Origin: an uncultured Metabacillus sp.
Lineage (GTDB): Bacteria > Bacillota > Bacilli > Bacillales > Bacillaceae
Assembly: GCF_947503125.1 (NCBI RefSeq)
Contig: NZ_CANNCR010000029.1
Coordinates: 1 to 52,212 of the forward strand
Reading direction: 5' to 3'
DNA length: 52,212 nt
Shown here piece by piece: positions 21,651 through 31,206 of this stretch. Position 1 is the first letter of the stretch. Each line of letters opens with the position of its first letter. Both the position numbers and the translations under genes were made by a program. The notes below the pieces were generated by a model. It had not been told where the DNA came from and ran no database searches. It saw only the letters and a program-made list of their open reading frames with translations.

Positions 21651-22643
21651 TTATTTACCTACCTCGATAGCTTTTGTTTTCGTTTTGACAACCTTCAATC
21701 CTTTAAGCTTTCCTTGAATCACTTCGAAATAAGCTGCTACTACAATTATAGCTCCTGTTGCGATATATTGCCAAAAACTATCAACGCCTACAACGACTAA
21801 ACCAACTTTTAGTGTGGATAATAAGATTGCTCCAAGTAGTGTACCGATCATATTTCCTCGTCCACCAGCAAGACTAGCTCCACCAATAGCAGCTGCAGCA
21901 ATTGCATTTAATTCATAGGTTTGCCCTGCTGCTGGCTCTCCTGAACCTAAGCGTGCCAATAAAACCATCCCAGCTAAGGCTGCCCCAGCTCCAGAAATAG
22001 CATAAGCGAGCATTTTACTTCTATTAACATTTACTCCTGATAAAAGAGTTGCTTCCTCATTCCCTCCTATTGCATAAATATAAGTCCCTAGTTTTGTATA
22101 CTTTAAGATGATATGTCCAATCGCACCAAATGCAAGAAGGACAAGAATTGACACTGGAAATGCTCCAAAAATATCTGAGTTGAAGATTGCTCTAAAATTT
22201 TCAGGAATATCAAGAACCGGCCATCCACCAGTTATGACATAAGCAATACCTCTATATGCACTCATTGTACCTAATGTTGCAATAAAAGGTTGAAGTTTTA
22301 ATTTAGTAATTAATAGTCCGTTAAATAAACCTAAAACAAAACCTATTGCGACTCCAAATACAATCGCTAAGACAGGGTTTAAACCACTGACAAGCAAATC
22401 TCCTACGACAACAATCACAATGGCAAAGATTGACCCAACGGATAGATCAATTCCACCTGTAACAATTGCATAGGTAATACCAAGAGCTAATAATCCATTA
22501 ATAACACTTTGGTCCATAATATCAAGTAAATTGCTTCCACTTAAATAAACAGGTTCAATAATAGAAAACACAATGACCATAATTATGATTGCTGCTACTA
22601 AGCTTAATTCTCTACTATATTCCTTCGTTTTTATCATCTTCAT
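21651..22643 (-). CDS. Ribose-type ABC transporter permease
   Basis: This RbsC-like membrane subunit of about 330 residues has 8-10 helices and motifs GLLALGITYAIVTGGIDLSVGS and LNAIAAAAIGGASLAGGRGN, typical of the ribose/xylose/galactose class. The start lies inside the end of the ATPase gene: ATG 22643 (or 22637) follows TGGGGG, giving a 23-29 base overlap and translational coupling. An in-frame start at 22697 is deeper in the ATPase gene without a site. It pairs with the ATPase before it and the binding protein at 24216-25301. Confidence 0.88.
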   Translation of the reverse strand: MKMIKTKEYSRELSLVAAIIIMVIVFSIIEPVYLSGSNLLDIMDQSVINGLLALGITYAIVTGGIDLSVGSIFAIVIVVVGDLLVSGLNPVLAIVFGVAIGFVLGLFNGLLITKLKLQPFIATLGTMSAYRGIAYVITGGWPVLDIPENFRAIFNSDIFGAFPVSILVLLAFGAIGHIILKYTKLGTYIYAIGGNEEATLLSGVNVNRSKMLAYAISGAGAALAGMVLLARLGSGEPAAGQTYELNAIAAAAIGGASLAGGRGNMIGTLLGAILLSTLKVGLVVVGVDSFWQYIATGAIIVVAAYFEVIQGKLKGLKVVKTKTKAIEVGK

Positions 22644-24141
22644 TAACCCCCATAGCATATTGAAGGATATCTTCCTCAGTAAGATTATGATTTTCAAATT
22701 CTTTTACTTTTTTCCCCTCGCGCATAACGATAATTCGATCACTTAGTCCCAATACTTCAGGCAATTCGGAAGAAACGATGATTATGGATTTTCCCTTTTC
22801 AAGTAATTCCTCTAGGACTCTATAAATCTCTGCTTTCGCACCGACATCGACACCTTTAGTAGGTTCATCTAAAATTAGGATTTCAGCATCTGAGGAGAGC
22901 CATTTGGCTATCACTACTTTTTGCTGATTTCCCCCACTCAAATGAGTTGTCATATAATGAGGGTCACTAGGTTTTAAATTAATTTCTTCTATATAATAAT
23001 TACAGTTCTCCGTTTTCTTTTTATGATTGACGAAGCCGTACATGGTGAATTTCTCCATTTTTGCAAGACCTATATTATTGGCATTATTAAAAAACTTGAT
23101 AAATCCTTGTGTTTTTCGGTTTTCCGGAATGAGTCCAATTCCCATTTGGACCCCTTGTCGAGGGTTTTTAATTTCTACAGGGGTTCCCTTAATTTTTATC
23201 GTCCCACCTGACTTTTCCTCTGCACCAAATATCGTTCGAACAACATCAGTTCGTTTGGAGCCAACCAAACCGGCAAAGCCTAATATTTCCCCTTTATGAA
23301 GGTGGAAATTAATGTTTTCAAAAACACCATTAACAGATAGGTTTTCCACTTCCAAAACTTTTTCATCTGTTTTTGGAGATGGTTTGGTTCTTACTGCATA
23401 AGCTGATACATCTCTTCCTACCATCTTTTTAATTAATTGCTCTCTTGTCACATCTTTTAAAGAAAAGGTATCTATATGCTTACCATCTCGAAGGACAGTC
23501 GCACTATCACAAATCTCGAAAACTTCATCCAGACGATGACTGACATAAAGAATCGTTATTCCATTTTTTCTTAAATCATTTATTATGGTGAATAGCGTTT
23601 GCACTTCTTGATTTGTTAGAGAAGCAGATGGTTCATCAAATGAAATGAGCTTCGCATTATGGTATAGACCTTTGGCGATTGCCACCATTTGCATTTCTCC
23701 AGTACTTAGCGAACCGGCGAGATCCTCGCTTTTAAAGTTACACTTCATTTTAGAAAGAATTTCATTTGCATCATGATGAAGCTTTTTATAATCAATAAAC
23801 ATTCCTTTTCTAGGTTCATGGCCTAACGTAATATTTTGACCTACGGTTAATTCTGGAATTAAACTTATTTCTTGATGAATTTTTACAATTCCATCACGAA
23901 TGGCATCATTGGCATTTTTATATGAAACTGGATTTCCTAGAATTTCAACTGTTCCTTCATATTCAACATTGACTCCATGAAGTGTATTCAATAAGGTTGA
24001 TTTTCCCGCTCCGTTCTCTCCTAATAGAGCATGTATCTCTCCTTTTTGAATATCAAAACTCACTCCATCCAAAGCCTTTACTCCAGGAAAAACTTTTGAA
24101 ATATTCTGAAATCTAATCATGCTTTCTGTTTGCTTTTCCAT
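22615..24141 (-). CDS. Ribose-type ABC transporter ATP-binding protein (RbsA-like)
   Basis: This 508-residue tandem ATPase energises sugar import. First half: Walker A GENGAGKST, signature LSTGEMQM and Walker B LISFDEPSASL. Second half: degenerate Walker A (GLVGSKRTDVV), full signature LSGGNQQKVV and Walker B ILILDEPTKGVDVG, the usual asymmetry of RbsA/MglA proteins. The ATG at 24141 has AAGGGGA upstream; a longer frame from 24195 adds 18 unlike residues and overlaps the leader. It is co-transcribed 74 bases behind the binding-protein gene. Confidence 0.9.
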   Translation of the reverse strand: MEKQTESMIRFQNISKVFPGVKALDGVSFDIQKGEIHALLGENGAGKSTLLNTLHGVNVEYEGTVEILGNPVSYKNANDAIRDGIVKIHQEISLIPELTVGQNITLGHEPRKGMFIDYKKLHHDANEILSKMKCNFKSEDLAGSLSTGEMQMVAIAKGLYHNAKLISFDEPSASLTNQEVQTLFTIINDLRKNGITILYVSHRLDEVFEICDSATVLRDGKHIDTFSLKDVTREQLIKKMVGRDVSAYAVRTKPSPKTDEKVLEVENLSVNGVFENINFHLHKGEILGFAGLVGSKRTDVVRTIFGAEEKSGGTIKIKGTPVEIKNPRQGVQMGIGLIPENRKTQGFIKFFNNANNIGLAKMEKFTMYGFVNHKKKTENCNYYIEEINLKPSDPHYMTTHLSGGNQQKVVIAKWLSSDAEILILDEPTKGVDVGAKAEIYRVLEELLEKGKSIIIVSSELPEVLGLSDRIIVMREGKKVKEFENHNLTEEDILQYAMGVNEDDKNEGI

Positions 24142-24215
24142 TTTGATTCCCCTTTTACTAGCTATAGCCGAACCCCTAGATCCGACTATAGCCATAAACT
24201 AGTAATCTATTATCC

Positions 24216-25301
24216 TTACTGAGCAATTGTCGGATCTTGCCAATTAATAATCTCTTCTGCTGGTTTATCTACATTCGTTTCATCGATTAACGCCTGTGGA
24301 GTCCAAATTACTCTTGGCAGTTCCTGTCCGCCTAATTGACGAATAATCATTTCAACGGCAATTTGACCCTTAAATTTAGGGAAAGAATCAATCGTAGCGT
24401 CCATTTCCCCCTTACGAATAGACTCATATGCTTCACCAATTCCGTCTACTCCGACTACAAAAATATCTTTTCCTGATTCATTTACAGCTTCTTGTGCCCC
24501 TAATGCCATTGTGTCATTATTCGCAAAGATTGCATGTAAATCATCATGTTTTTTAATCCAGGTTGCAGCAATATCCTTTGCCTTTGCACGATCCCAATCC
24601 GCATTTTGTTTTTCAGCAATATCGATGTCTGGAGCATTTTCCTTCATCCAATTTTCAAATCCAAGAGTACGTTGTCTAGCAGCGAAAGCTTTTGGCATGC
24701 CAACGATAATTGCTACCTTTCCTTCTCCATTTAATTTTTTTGAAATCCATTCAGCAGCTGATTCACCGTTTTGATCAGCTTTTGGTCCTACAAAGTTAGG
24801 AGCTTCCTTGATAATTCCGTCATTGACATTCATAACTGGAATATCCTTTTCAAGGGCACTTTCAACCCCTGGAACAAGATTGCTATCTGAAATCGGAGAA
24901 AGCAACAAAGCACTATATTTTTTGTTAATCATATCTTTTACAATCGCAAGCTGTCCTTCTTCATCTGCCTCACCTTGTGGAGATTTCACATCTATTGAGA
25001 GGTTCATTCCTTTGTCACTAAACTTCTGTGCCCCTGTTTCCATCCCTTCTTTCAATGTTCTCCAATATTCATTTTCAAATGCTTTTGCTACAGCACCTAC
25101 TTTTATCTCATCGGATAATTTAGGCACATCTCCTAAGCTTGATCTTACCTCTTCATATGTTTTCCCATCAGCATTATCCGGGTTAAATTCTCCTGTATCT
25201 TTATCTGGAGATGCACTTCCGCTGCTGCTACTACATGCTGTCAATGCCAAAGAAATTGCTAAAACACCAGTTATAAGTATATTTTTTTTAGACTTTTTCA
25301 T
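24216..25301 (-). CDS. Sugar-binding lipoprotein of ribose-type ABC importer
   Basis: The 361-residue lipoprotein has a lipobox LTAC followed by a serine-rich spacer, then a type-I periplasmic-binding fold (about 55-345) with IKVGAVAKAFENEYWRTLKEG near its start. Motifs SPISDSNLVPGVESAL, AIFANNDTMALGAQEA and GVDGIGEAYESI are typical of the RbsB family. It captures sugar outside the cell for the permease/ATPase encoded next. GAGGGGG lies before ATG, and a cre-like site overlaps the leader (25325-25338). The ligand cannot be read from sequence. Confidence 0.88.
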   Translation of the reverse strand: MKKSKKNILITGVLAISLALTACSSSSGSASPDKDTGEFNPDNADGKTYEEVRSSLGDVPKLSDEIKVGAVAKAFENEYWRTLKEGMETGAQKFSDKGMNLSIDVKSPQGEADEEGQLAIVKDMINKKYSALLLSPISDSNLVPGVESALEKDIPVMNVNDGIIKEAPNFVGPKADQNGESAAEWISKKLNGEGKVAIIVGMPKAFAARQRTLGFENWMKENAPDIDIAEKQNADWDRAKAKDIAATWIKKHDDLHAIFANNDTMALGAQEAVNESGKDIFVVGVDGIGEAYESIRKGEMDATIDSFPKFKGQIAVEMIIRQLGGQELPRVIWTPQALIDETNVDKPAEEIINWQDPTIAQ

Positions 25302-25324
25302 GTTTTTGCCCCCTCAAAATTGTT

Positions 25325-25338
25325 GGTAATCGCTTTCA
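25325..25338. promoter_or_regulatory. cre-like site (CcpA)
   Basis: GGTAATCGCTTTCA matches the TGNAANCGNWNNCA consensus except for the first base. It lies 24-37 bases before the binding-protein start, where CcpA would block transcription running through from the isomerase gene. Confidence 0.55.
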
Positions 25339-25392
25339 GAGTTCCAGAAAAAAATTTGTGTTTGTGTAAGACTAAGTTTAGTTAGTTAGTAA

Positions 25393-26337
25393 TTAATTAT
25401 TTACTTTCATTTCAAACATTGAAAAGAACATATCGTTTATTGAAATTGCATCATTTTTCTTAATTGTTTCTTCAATTTTTTCTAATCCAAGCCGGTCTAT
25501 TAAGCTACTAATTATATGAATAGCTTTTACATTTTGTCTAATTTCCGCAAATGGTTCCTCTCTGATTGGGAATGTGTCAAAATAGATAGCTCCATCATAC
25601 TTGTACTTTTTCAAATAATAGACAAATTCAAGTGTTTGCATTAATGAAACAGTTCCGACCATTAAGCCATCATCGTGGGTTCCATAGCCATCATTGATAT
25701 GAACACCATAGAGTTTACCCTTATCTGCTGCAAGACTTAAACCGTATGCAGGATTTTCTCGTTTCATAAGCATGTGACAGTAATCAACTGTAACACCAAC
25801 GTTTTCACGATTGATTTCATTTACCATTAGTAATGTTAGACCAATACTATCAATTAGTGCATACGATCTTTCTTGGTATGGCTTATATTCAATGCTGATC
25901 TGCAAATCTGGCGCATAATCAGCAAGAGCAGTTACGTATTCCTTCACTTGATTCCAGGCTTTTTGATAATCAACTTGGAATGGATAGTCAAACCCGTCAA
26001 AGCCTAGCCATAAGGTTAAAACTTTCCCACCTAGTACTCGACATGTATCTGCAGCCTCTTTACACAAATTAAATGCGTCCTCTGCAATCATCCTATTGTT
26101 ATTTCCAAATTCCCCATTAATGAAATGGTTTCTAAATCTTAAAGCTAATCCATTCACACCTAAATCTATAGAATTTAAGGTTTTATTTATCTCATCTACA
26201 GAATGATTTGAAAAATGTTCAGGATAATTTAAATCAACACATGTAATTCCTTCAATCTCAGAAACCTTTTTTAGAGCTTTAATAATATTTCCATCGACTT
26301 TTGGCATGATTGAATTAATTCTCGTAGCTAATTTCAT
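25393..26337 (-). CDS. Xylose-isomerase-like TIM-barrel sugar isomerase/epimerase
   Basis: The 314-residue protein of the AP-endonuclease-2/xylose-isomerase-like fold has the likely metal set E150 (ISIEYKP), D185 (VTVDYCH), H213 (YGVHINDG) and D254 (YFDTFP). Such enzymes interconvert ketoses and aldoses or epimerise ketoses. As first gene of the ABC/kinase operon it probably converts the imported sugar to the form the kinase uses, but the sugar is unknown. GGGGGAG precedes ATG. Upstream is a T-tract array at 10-bp period (26424-26480) and a cre-like sequence at 26406-26419 with two mismatches. Confidence 0.82.
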   Translation of the reverse strand: MKLATRINSIMPKVDGNIIKALKKVSEIEGITCVDLNYPEHFSNHSVDEINKTLNSIDLGVNGLALRFRNHFINGEFGNNNRMIAEDAFNLCKEAADTCRVLGGKVLTLWLGFDGFDYPFQVDYQKAWNQVKEYVTALADYAPDLQISIEYKPYQERSYALIDSIGLTLLMVNEINRENVGVTVDYCHMLMKRENPAYGLSLAADKGKLYGVHINDGYGTHDDGLMVGTVSLMQTLEFVYYLKKYKYDGAIYFDTFPIREEPFAEIRQNVKAIHIISSLIDRLGLEKIEETIKKNDAISINDMFFSMFEMKVNN

Positions 26338-26423
26338 TGTGCTCCCCCAATACTTTTTGTTTAAATTCTTTGTACTTTATTTCTTGAATCAAATTTAACA
26401 CCATAATAAAGCGATTTCAATAC

Positions 26424-26480
26424 TTTTTTTCATATTTTTTCATATTTTTTAATCTTTTTTCATATTTTTTAACATTTTTT
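26424..26480. repeat. Six phased T-tracts (predicted curved DNA)
   Basis: Runs of at least six T end at 26430, 26440, 26450, 26460, 26470 and 26480, an exact 10-bp period with CATA/AATC/AACA between. A-tracts in phase with the helix bend DNA. It lies 87-143 bases before the isomerase start, upstream of the presumed promoter of the sugar operon. Confidence 0.8.
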
Positions 26481-26520
26481 CACCATAATTGTAATCATTA
26501 GTTTGATCCTACCTATCAAA

Positions 26521-26556
26521 AGAAGACCCGCCATCAGGAAACTGGTCGAGTCTTCT
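26521..26556. terminator. Hairpin after MFS fragment
   Basis: AGAAGAC (26521-26527) pairs with GTCTTCT (26550-26556), and inner CCA/TGG pairs extend the stem. It overlaps the end of the fragment at 26555-26758, as a terminator would, but the T-run is weak. Confidence 0.5.
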
Positions 26557-26758
26557 ATTCTAAAAACCTAAAAACTTGTATTCTTTTTTTGGATCTCCCG
26601 AAATACCGATTACACCTAAGTAGAAAAAATTTAAGTTCCCCCATGATTGGCGGAAGTGCAGTTGCTAGCAGCGTTTGATTTAATACAGCAACAAATGTAC
26701 CAATAAGCAAGACTACTAGAAATGGAGTCTTTTTTATTGATTGTATTTCATTTTGCAT
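26555..26758 (-). pseudogene. N-terminal fragment of an EmrB/QacA-type MFS exporter
   Basis: The first 41 residues or so include VVLLIGTFVAVLNQTLLATA followed by LPPIMGEL, the first helix of 14-segment DHA2 exporters. After that the similarity stops and the frame ends at residue 67. The real protein would be about 450-500 residues, so this is a truncated relic. Confidence 0.65.
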
Positions 26759-27085
26759 AAAAATTCACACTCTAATCAAAAATACTAAAGAGATAGAATA
26801 AATTAAGTTATGCATATTCTCCTAAGTTTATTAAAGAGAATTTGAAAATTAATGGCCAAATACTAGTAGACAATTTGCATTGGTTATGAAGGGGATGCAG
26901 TTTTAGTAAATGCATCCATTTTAATTTGACGTAAAAGTCTTGGAAACGACCACGTTGATGTTTTTATTATAACCAAATATTTCCAATGTTTTTTATATTC
27001 AAATATTATACTTCTTTATTATAGGAATGCTGCCAAAACATAAATCAATTAGATGCCAGAAATATGTAAATACCCCTTTATATGT
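26759..27085. other. Intergenic, no gene
   Basis: AT-rich. It holds an inverted repeat GGATGCA/TGCATCC (26893-26899 and 26911-26917) that could be a weak terminator for the AraC gene 27086-27985. Nothing else was recognised. Confidence 0.4.
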
Positions 27086-27985
27086 CTAAGCATTAGTTTT
27101 TTTACGAAATTCTGTAGGATTTAATCCAGTCCACCTTTTGAATTGTCTGCTAAAGTGAGAAAGGTTTTTATAACCTAAACGATTTGCAATCTCATTTAAT
27201 GATATTTCTGGTTGTTGTAGTAGAATTTTAGCTTCTTGCAATTTTAAACCGGATAAATATTTTCGAGGTGACATATGATAAATTTTTTGAAAGACTTCTA
27301 ATCCATAATTGGGGCTTATCCCAAGAGAAGCAATAATCGGTTGTATGTGGATTGTGTAATCTACATTTTCATTTTTTTCTATACATTTTTTCTTAAAGGT
27401 CCACTTTATAGCTTCAGCAATTTCTTTAGCATATTTTGCTGTAGTCATTGATTGATTAGTTTGTATTTCCATGTTTAGTGGCTGTATATCTACCAAAACT
27501 TCTAATAACTCAAAAAGGACAACTTGAGCTCTTAATTTTGCTTTAGAAACCAACATTTCTGGTTCATCTAAAATGTCAATCCATTTTTGAAGACATTTTT
27601 TTAAACGACTATGATATGAATTGGAGGATTTATAGACCCATTCACAGTTATTCATTATTTTCATTCGTAAAGAAGGTTCATCAATATCAAAATGAGCACA
27701 AAAATATGTCATAGATTTAGTAGATAAACATTTATTAGTATGCTCGAAACCAGGAGGTATAAGGAGTATATCGCCTTTTTTTATTATATATTGTTCATTT
27801 TCAATAAATGTTTCTTGTTCACCATCTAATACAATTAATATCTCAAAAGCATGGTGAAATTCTTTAGTCATTGACCAATTTGAATAAACCGTTTGTTTGT
27901 GTGCACCAAAAAAACGAATATTCCAATCAATACGTGGGAGAAGTTGTGTTTTATTACCTACAAAGCTATTTTTATTATTTTCCAT
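27086..27985 (-). CDS. AraC-family regulator (cupin sensor), divergent from GH43 gene
   Basis: The 299-residue protein has an N-terminal cupin sensor (about 35-115; HHAFEILIVLDGEQETFI, IIKKGDILLIPPGFEH) and a C-terminal double HTH (about 190-295; second helix-turn-helix ISLNEIANRLGYKNLSHFSRQF, ending GLNPTEFRKK). GGTGG precedes ATG. Divergence from the GH43-MFS pair makes it the likely activator of that pair in response to a xylo- or arabino-oligosaccharide product. The 300-base divergent region contains a weak cre-like site. Confidence 0.87.
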   Translation of the reverse strand: MENNKNSFVGNKTQLLPRIDWNIRFFGAHKQTVYSNWSMTKEFHHAFEILIVLDGEQETFIENEQYIIKKGDILLIPPGFEHTNKCLSTKSMTYFCAHFDIDEPSLRMKIMNNCEWVYKSSNSYHSRLKKCLQKWIDILDEPEMLVSKAKLRAQVVLFELLEVLVDIQPLNMEIQTNQSMTTAKYAKEIAEAIKWTFKKKCIEKNENVDYTIHIQPIIASLGISPNYGLEVFQKIYHMSPRKYLSGLKLQEAKILLQQPEISLNEIANRLGYKNLSHFSRQFKRWTGLNPTEFRKKTNA

Positions 27986-28076
27986 TTTGTTGAACCACCT
28001 TTGATTTGGGTAAATTTATCTTTAATTGTACAATCGTATTTTCAGGTTAATTGTTTTTATAATATAACTAAGCATT

Positions 28077-28090
28077 AGGAAACGCTTTCG
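28077..28090. promoter_or_regulatory. Weak cre-like site
   Basis: AGGAAACGCTTTCG fits the cre consensus at its core, with mismatches at both ends. It lies in the AraC/GH43 divergent region. Confidence 0.35.
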
Positions 28091-28284
28091 TCTTTAGTAA
28101 GAATAAACTTATATTTACAATAATTTTATTATAGCCAAAATAGAAAACGGTAACAATCTGTTGTTTAGGGATATGTGACTGTCTAGTAAAAAAAGGGTAA
28201 ATACTGAGGGCATAAAATAGAAAGTGCTTACAATGAACTTCCGATTATACAAAAAACATTAGGCGAAGAAAGGGAATTAAAGAA

Positions 28285-29943
28285 ATGACAATAATTAAAA
28301 ATCCTATTATTCCTGGAATGGCACCGGATCCATCAATTATTCGTATTGAGGATGTATATTATATTGCAACATCCACTTTTCATTGGAATCCCAGCATACA
28401 AATTTTTAAATCAACGGATTTAGCAAATTGGGAACTAATTAGTTGCGTATTAAAAAACGGTGAAGTCAATTTACGTGGTACGAATACTCCAGCTGGTATC
28501 TGGGCGCCACACTTATCCTATGATTCTTCTACCAACAAATATTGGTTAGCATTTTCTCACATGGTAAATATGGCAGGTCGTGAATTTAACTCAGACTCAT
28601 ATGCAATGTGGGCAGAAGATATAAATGGACCTTGGTCAGACCCAATTTATATTACATCAATAGGTTTCGACCCAGCCATTTTTCATGATGATGATGGAAA
28701 ACATTACATCTCCATACTTGAATGGGAAACACGTCAAGGATATCAAGCGCCCGGACATATTGTAATTGCCGAGTTTGATTTAGATAACGGGGAGATTATT
28801 GGTAAATGGCATCGAGTAACGCAAGGGTTTACGAGTCGGGGATGTGCCGAAGCACCACAAATATATAAATATAATGGGTATTATTATCTTATTATAGCCG
28901 CTGGTGGAACAGGCTATGCACATGGTGTAGAGATTGGACGGTCAAAGAGTATTTTCGGGCCATATGAACCACATCCATCAGGAGAACCGATTATTACATC
29001 TTCACCCCGGCATTTATTTTCACTTGGTGATCCAGATGCGGGGCATTTTGAAATGTATAATCCAAATTCGATTATGCAGAAAGCAGGTCATGGTTCGTTA
29101 GTTCAAACACAAACGGGCGAATGGTATATTGCTCATCTTATGTCGCGTCCAATTGAAGGAACTCTTTTAAATCCATTAGGCCGTGAAACGTCTATTCAAA
29201 AAATGAATTGGACAGAGGACGGTTGGCTGGAAATGAAAGATGGATCAAATTTAGCAAAGATGGAAGTTGAAGGAATGGAAGGAGTTAAATTATCCAATAA
29301 ATTATCGCATGATATTTATGATAATTTTAATCATGAAAAATACACTCTACATTTTATGACTCCTTATCGAAATCAAGAGGTTGATTGGGTGAATACGATT
29401 GAGCGTCCAGGATTTTTACGTATTCACGGGGAGAACTCTTTCTTTTCACAAGTAAATCCAGCTATTATGGCAACACGTGCGACATCATTTAATTATGAAT
29501 TTCAAACAAAAGTGGAATTTCATCCTGATCATTACTCAGAAACTGCGGGTATGGGGCTTTACTACGATTCAAATAATTGGATTTATGTCCACTTAACTCA
29601 TTCAGAATCACTTGGTGGAACAGTTTTAAGATTACTACAGGCTAAACTAGGAGAGCGTATTGAATTTGTTCATAACAATATTATAGTACCTGAAGATATA
29701 GTTGAGTTAAAGGTTGTCTACAATTCAGGTAAAGCTGATTTCTTTTATCAATTGAGTGACGATATGGATTGGGAATTATTTATAGATAACATAGATGTTG
29801 CTTATTTATCTGATGAAGGCGTTAACGGGCAACCAGGAGAAATTGGTGGATTTACAGGATTGTTTAATTTTATAGGGTCGGTTGATTCTCACCAGCATGA
29901 TTCATTTGCAGATTTTGATTATTATTCAGTAAAGAATTACTAG
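28285..29943 (+). CDS. GH43 glycosidase (beta-xylosidase / alpha-L-arabinofuranosidase)
   Basis: This 552-residue, leaderless enzyme is therefore cytoplasmic. The five-bladed propeller domain (about 1-320) carries the GH43 triad: D15 in APDPS (base), D129 in GFDPAIF (pKa modulator) and E189 in CAEAPQI (acid). A C-terminal beta-sandwich (about 340-550) is typical of intracellular XynB-like xylosidases. It would release xylose or arabinose from short oligosaccharides imported by the MFS protein encoded 21 bases downstream. AAAGGGA precedes the ATG. Which of the two sugars is removed cannot be told from sequence. Confidence 0.9.
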   Translation: MTIIKNPIIPGMAPDPSIIRIEDVYYIATSTFHWNPSIQIFKSTDLANWELISCVLKNGEVNLRGTNTPAGIWAPHLSYDSSTNKYWLAFSHMVNMAGREFNSDSYAMWAEDINGPWSDPIYITSIGFDPAIFHDDDGKHYISILEWETRQGYQAPGHIVIAEFDLDNGEIIGKWHRVTQGFTSRGCAEAPQIYKYNGYYYLIIAAGGTGYAHGVEIGRSKSIFGPYEPHPSGEPIITSSPRHLFSLGDPDAGHFEMYNPNSIMQKAGHGSLVQTQTGEWYIAHLMSRPIEGTLLNPLGRETSIQKMNWTEDGWLEMKDGSNLAKMEVEGMEGVKLSNKLSHDIYDNFNHEKYTLHFMTPYRNQEVDWVNTIERPGFLRIHGENSFFSQVNPAIMATRATSFNYEFQTKVEFHPDHYSETAGMGLYYDSNNWIYVHLTHSESLGGTVLRLLQAKLGERIEFVHNNIIVPEDIVELKVVYNSGKADFFYQLSDDMDWELFIDNIDVAYLSDEGVNGQPGEIGGFTGLFNFIGSVDSHQHDSFADFDYYSVKNY

Positions 29944-29964
29944 TCTTCGGAGAGGAAGTTTCAC

Positions 29965-31206
29965 ATGCATACTATACCACTTAAACGTTTAGTACCAGGA
30001 TTAATTATCGGGCCAGCTTCTTGGCTTGGACCTTATATTGCAACTTCAAGTTTATTTTTACCAGCTCTCATTCAGCATTTAGATGCAGATAACAAAATTG
30101 AATTAGTAGCATTATTCTCAGCATTAGGAATGATTGTCGCAGCCATTTCAAATATGGTTGCTGGATATTTTTCTGACCGAACAAAATCTCGTTTTGGAAA
30201 ACGAACGCCTTGGCTAGTCTCCGGAGCATTCGTATTTATGTTAGCCATGATTCTTGCATCAATGACCACTACTATCCCTTTATTGTTACTAAGTTGGATG
30301 CTAGGACAAATTTCTTTAAACTTTATTGTAGCACCAATGGTTGCCTGGTTAGATTTAGCTCCCGAAAATGGTGAAGGAACAGCCTCATCTGCTTATGGGG
30401 GTTTAGGTATGGCGCTAGGTAACAATGGTTTTACAATTATAGCAGCTTTATTTTTAGGGCAATATCGTTTAGGGTTTATCATTTTTGGCATTATTACGTT
30501 CATAGGTACATTAATTGCAGCAATTATTGTTCGTGAACCATCAAACTTGGACAAGAAAATAGATAGATCAACAACAACAACTAAAAAGATAGCGTTGTCC
30601 ATAAAAGATGTACTTTCTATTTTTCCAAATTGGTCTGCTGGTCGTGATTACTATTTGGCCTTAATCGGTAAACTCTCCCAAGGAGTTGGAAACTTCGCTA
30701 TAACAGGTTATCTATTATTTATTATGACAGATTTTTTAGACAAAAATACAACTGCTACACAACAGTCTATCCAATTAATCAATATAATAATGTTAATTTT
30801 TGGTATAGCAATGGGATTTATTGCTGGGCCAATTTCAGATAAATTAAAAATATTAAAATTACCAGTAGGCTTATCTACTATTTCATTAGGAATTGGAGCA
30901 CTAAGTATTTTCTTTTTGCAAAATAATTCAGGTATTATTATTTATGCTTTTTTGGCAGGTTTAGGAATGGGAATATGGAATTCCTTGGATAACCTTTTAA
31001 ATTTGAAAGTTATCCCTGATAAGAATCGCGTTGGATTTTTCTTAGGAGTTTACAATTTAGGAAATACTGTAACTCAAGCTATTGCCCCAGTTATTGCTGC
31101 ATTTTTGATTTCAGCAGTAGGATTTTCATCAATTTTTATTATGTCATTTGTTTTCTCGATAATAGGAGGGATATCAATTCTTTCAATTAAATCCGTATCT
31201 AGGTAG
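29965..31206 (+). CDS. MFS sugar/glycoside transporter (SLC45-like)
   Basis: This 413-residue membrane protein has about 12 helices. The helix 2-3 loop GYFSDRTKSRFGKRTPWLV is characteristic of the sugar-cation symporter-like SLC45/GPH-type MFS group. It probably brings the substrate of the GH43 enzyme into the cell intact. It starts 21 bases after GH43 with GAGAGGAAG, so the two are co-transcribed. Use of a symporter rather than the ABC systems seen elsewhere in the window suggests a short di- or trisaccharide. Confidence 0.85.
   Translation: MHTIPLKRLVPGLIIGPASWLGPYIATSSLFLPALIQHLDADNKIELVALFSALGMIVAAISNMVAGYFSDRTKSRFGKRTPWLVSGAFVFMLAMILASMTTTIPLLLLSWMLGQISLNFIVAPMVAWLDLAPENGEGTASSAYGGLGMALGNNGFTIIAALFLGQYRLGFIIFGIITFIGTLIAAIIVREPSNLDKKIDRSTTTTKKIALSIKDVLSIFPNWSAGRDYYLALIGKLSQGVGNFAITGYLLFIMTDFLDKNTTATQQSIQLINIIMLIFGIAMGFIAGPISDKLKILKLPVGLSTISLGIGALSIFFLQNNSGIIIYAFLAGLGMGIWNSLDNLLNLKVIPDKNRVGFFLGVYNLGNTVTQAIAPVIAAFLISAVGFSSIFIMSFVFSIIGGISILSIKSVSR

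Noticed and set aside
26420-26480. T-tract array as a CRISPR or minisatellite
   Set aside because: Units are 10 bp with no spacers; the exact helical period fits curvature better.
27050-27070. GCCAGAAATATG as another copy of the shared promoter element
   Set aside because: Only the short left part matches; the TGCCTG box at 50 nt is missing and it lies at a gene's 3' end.
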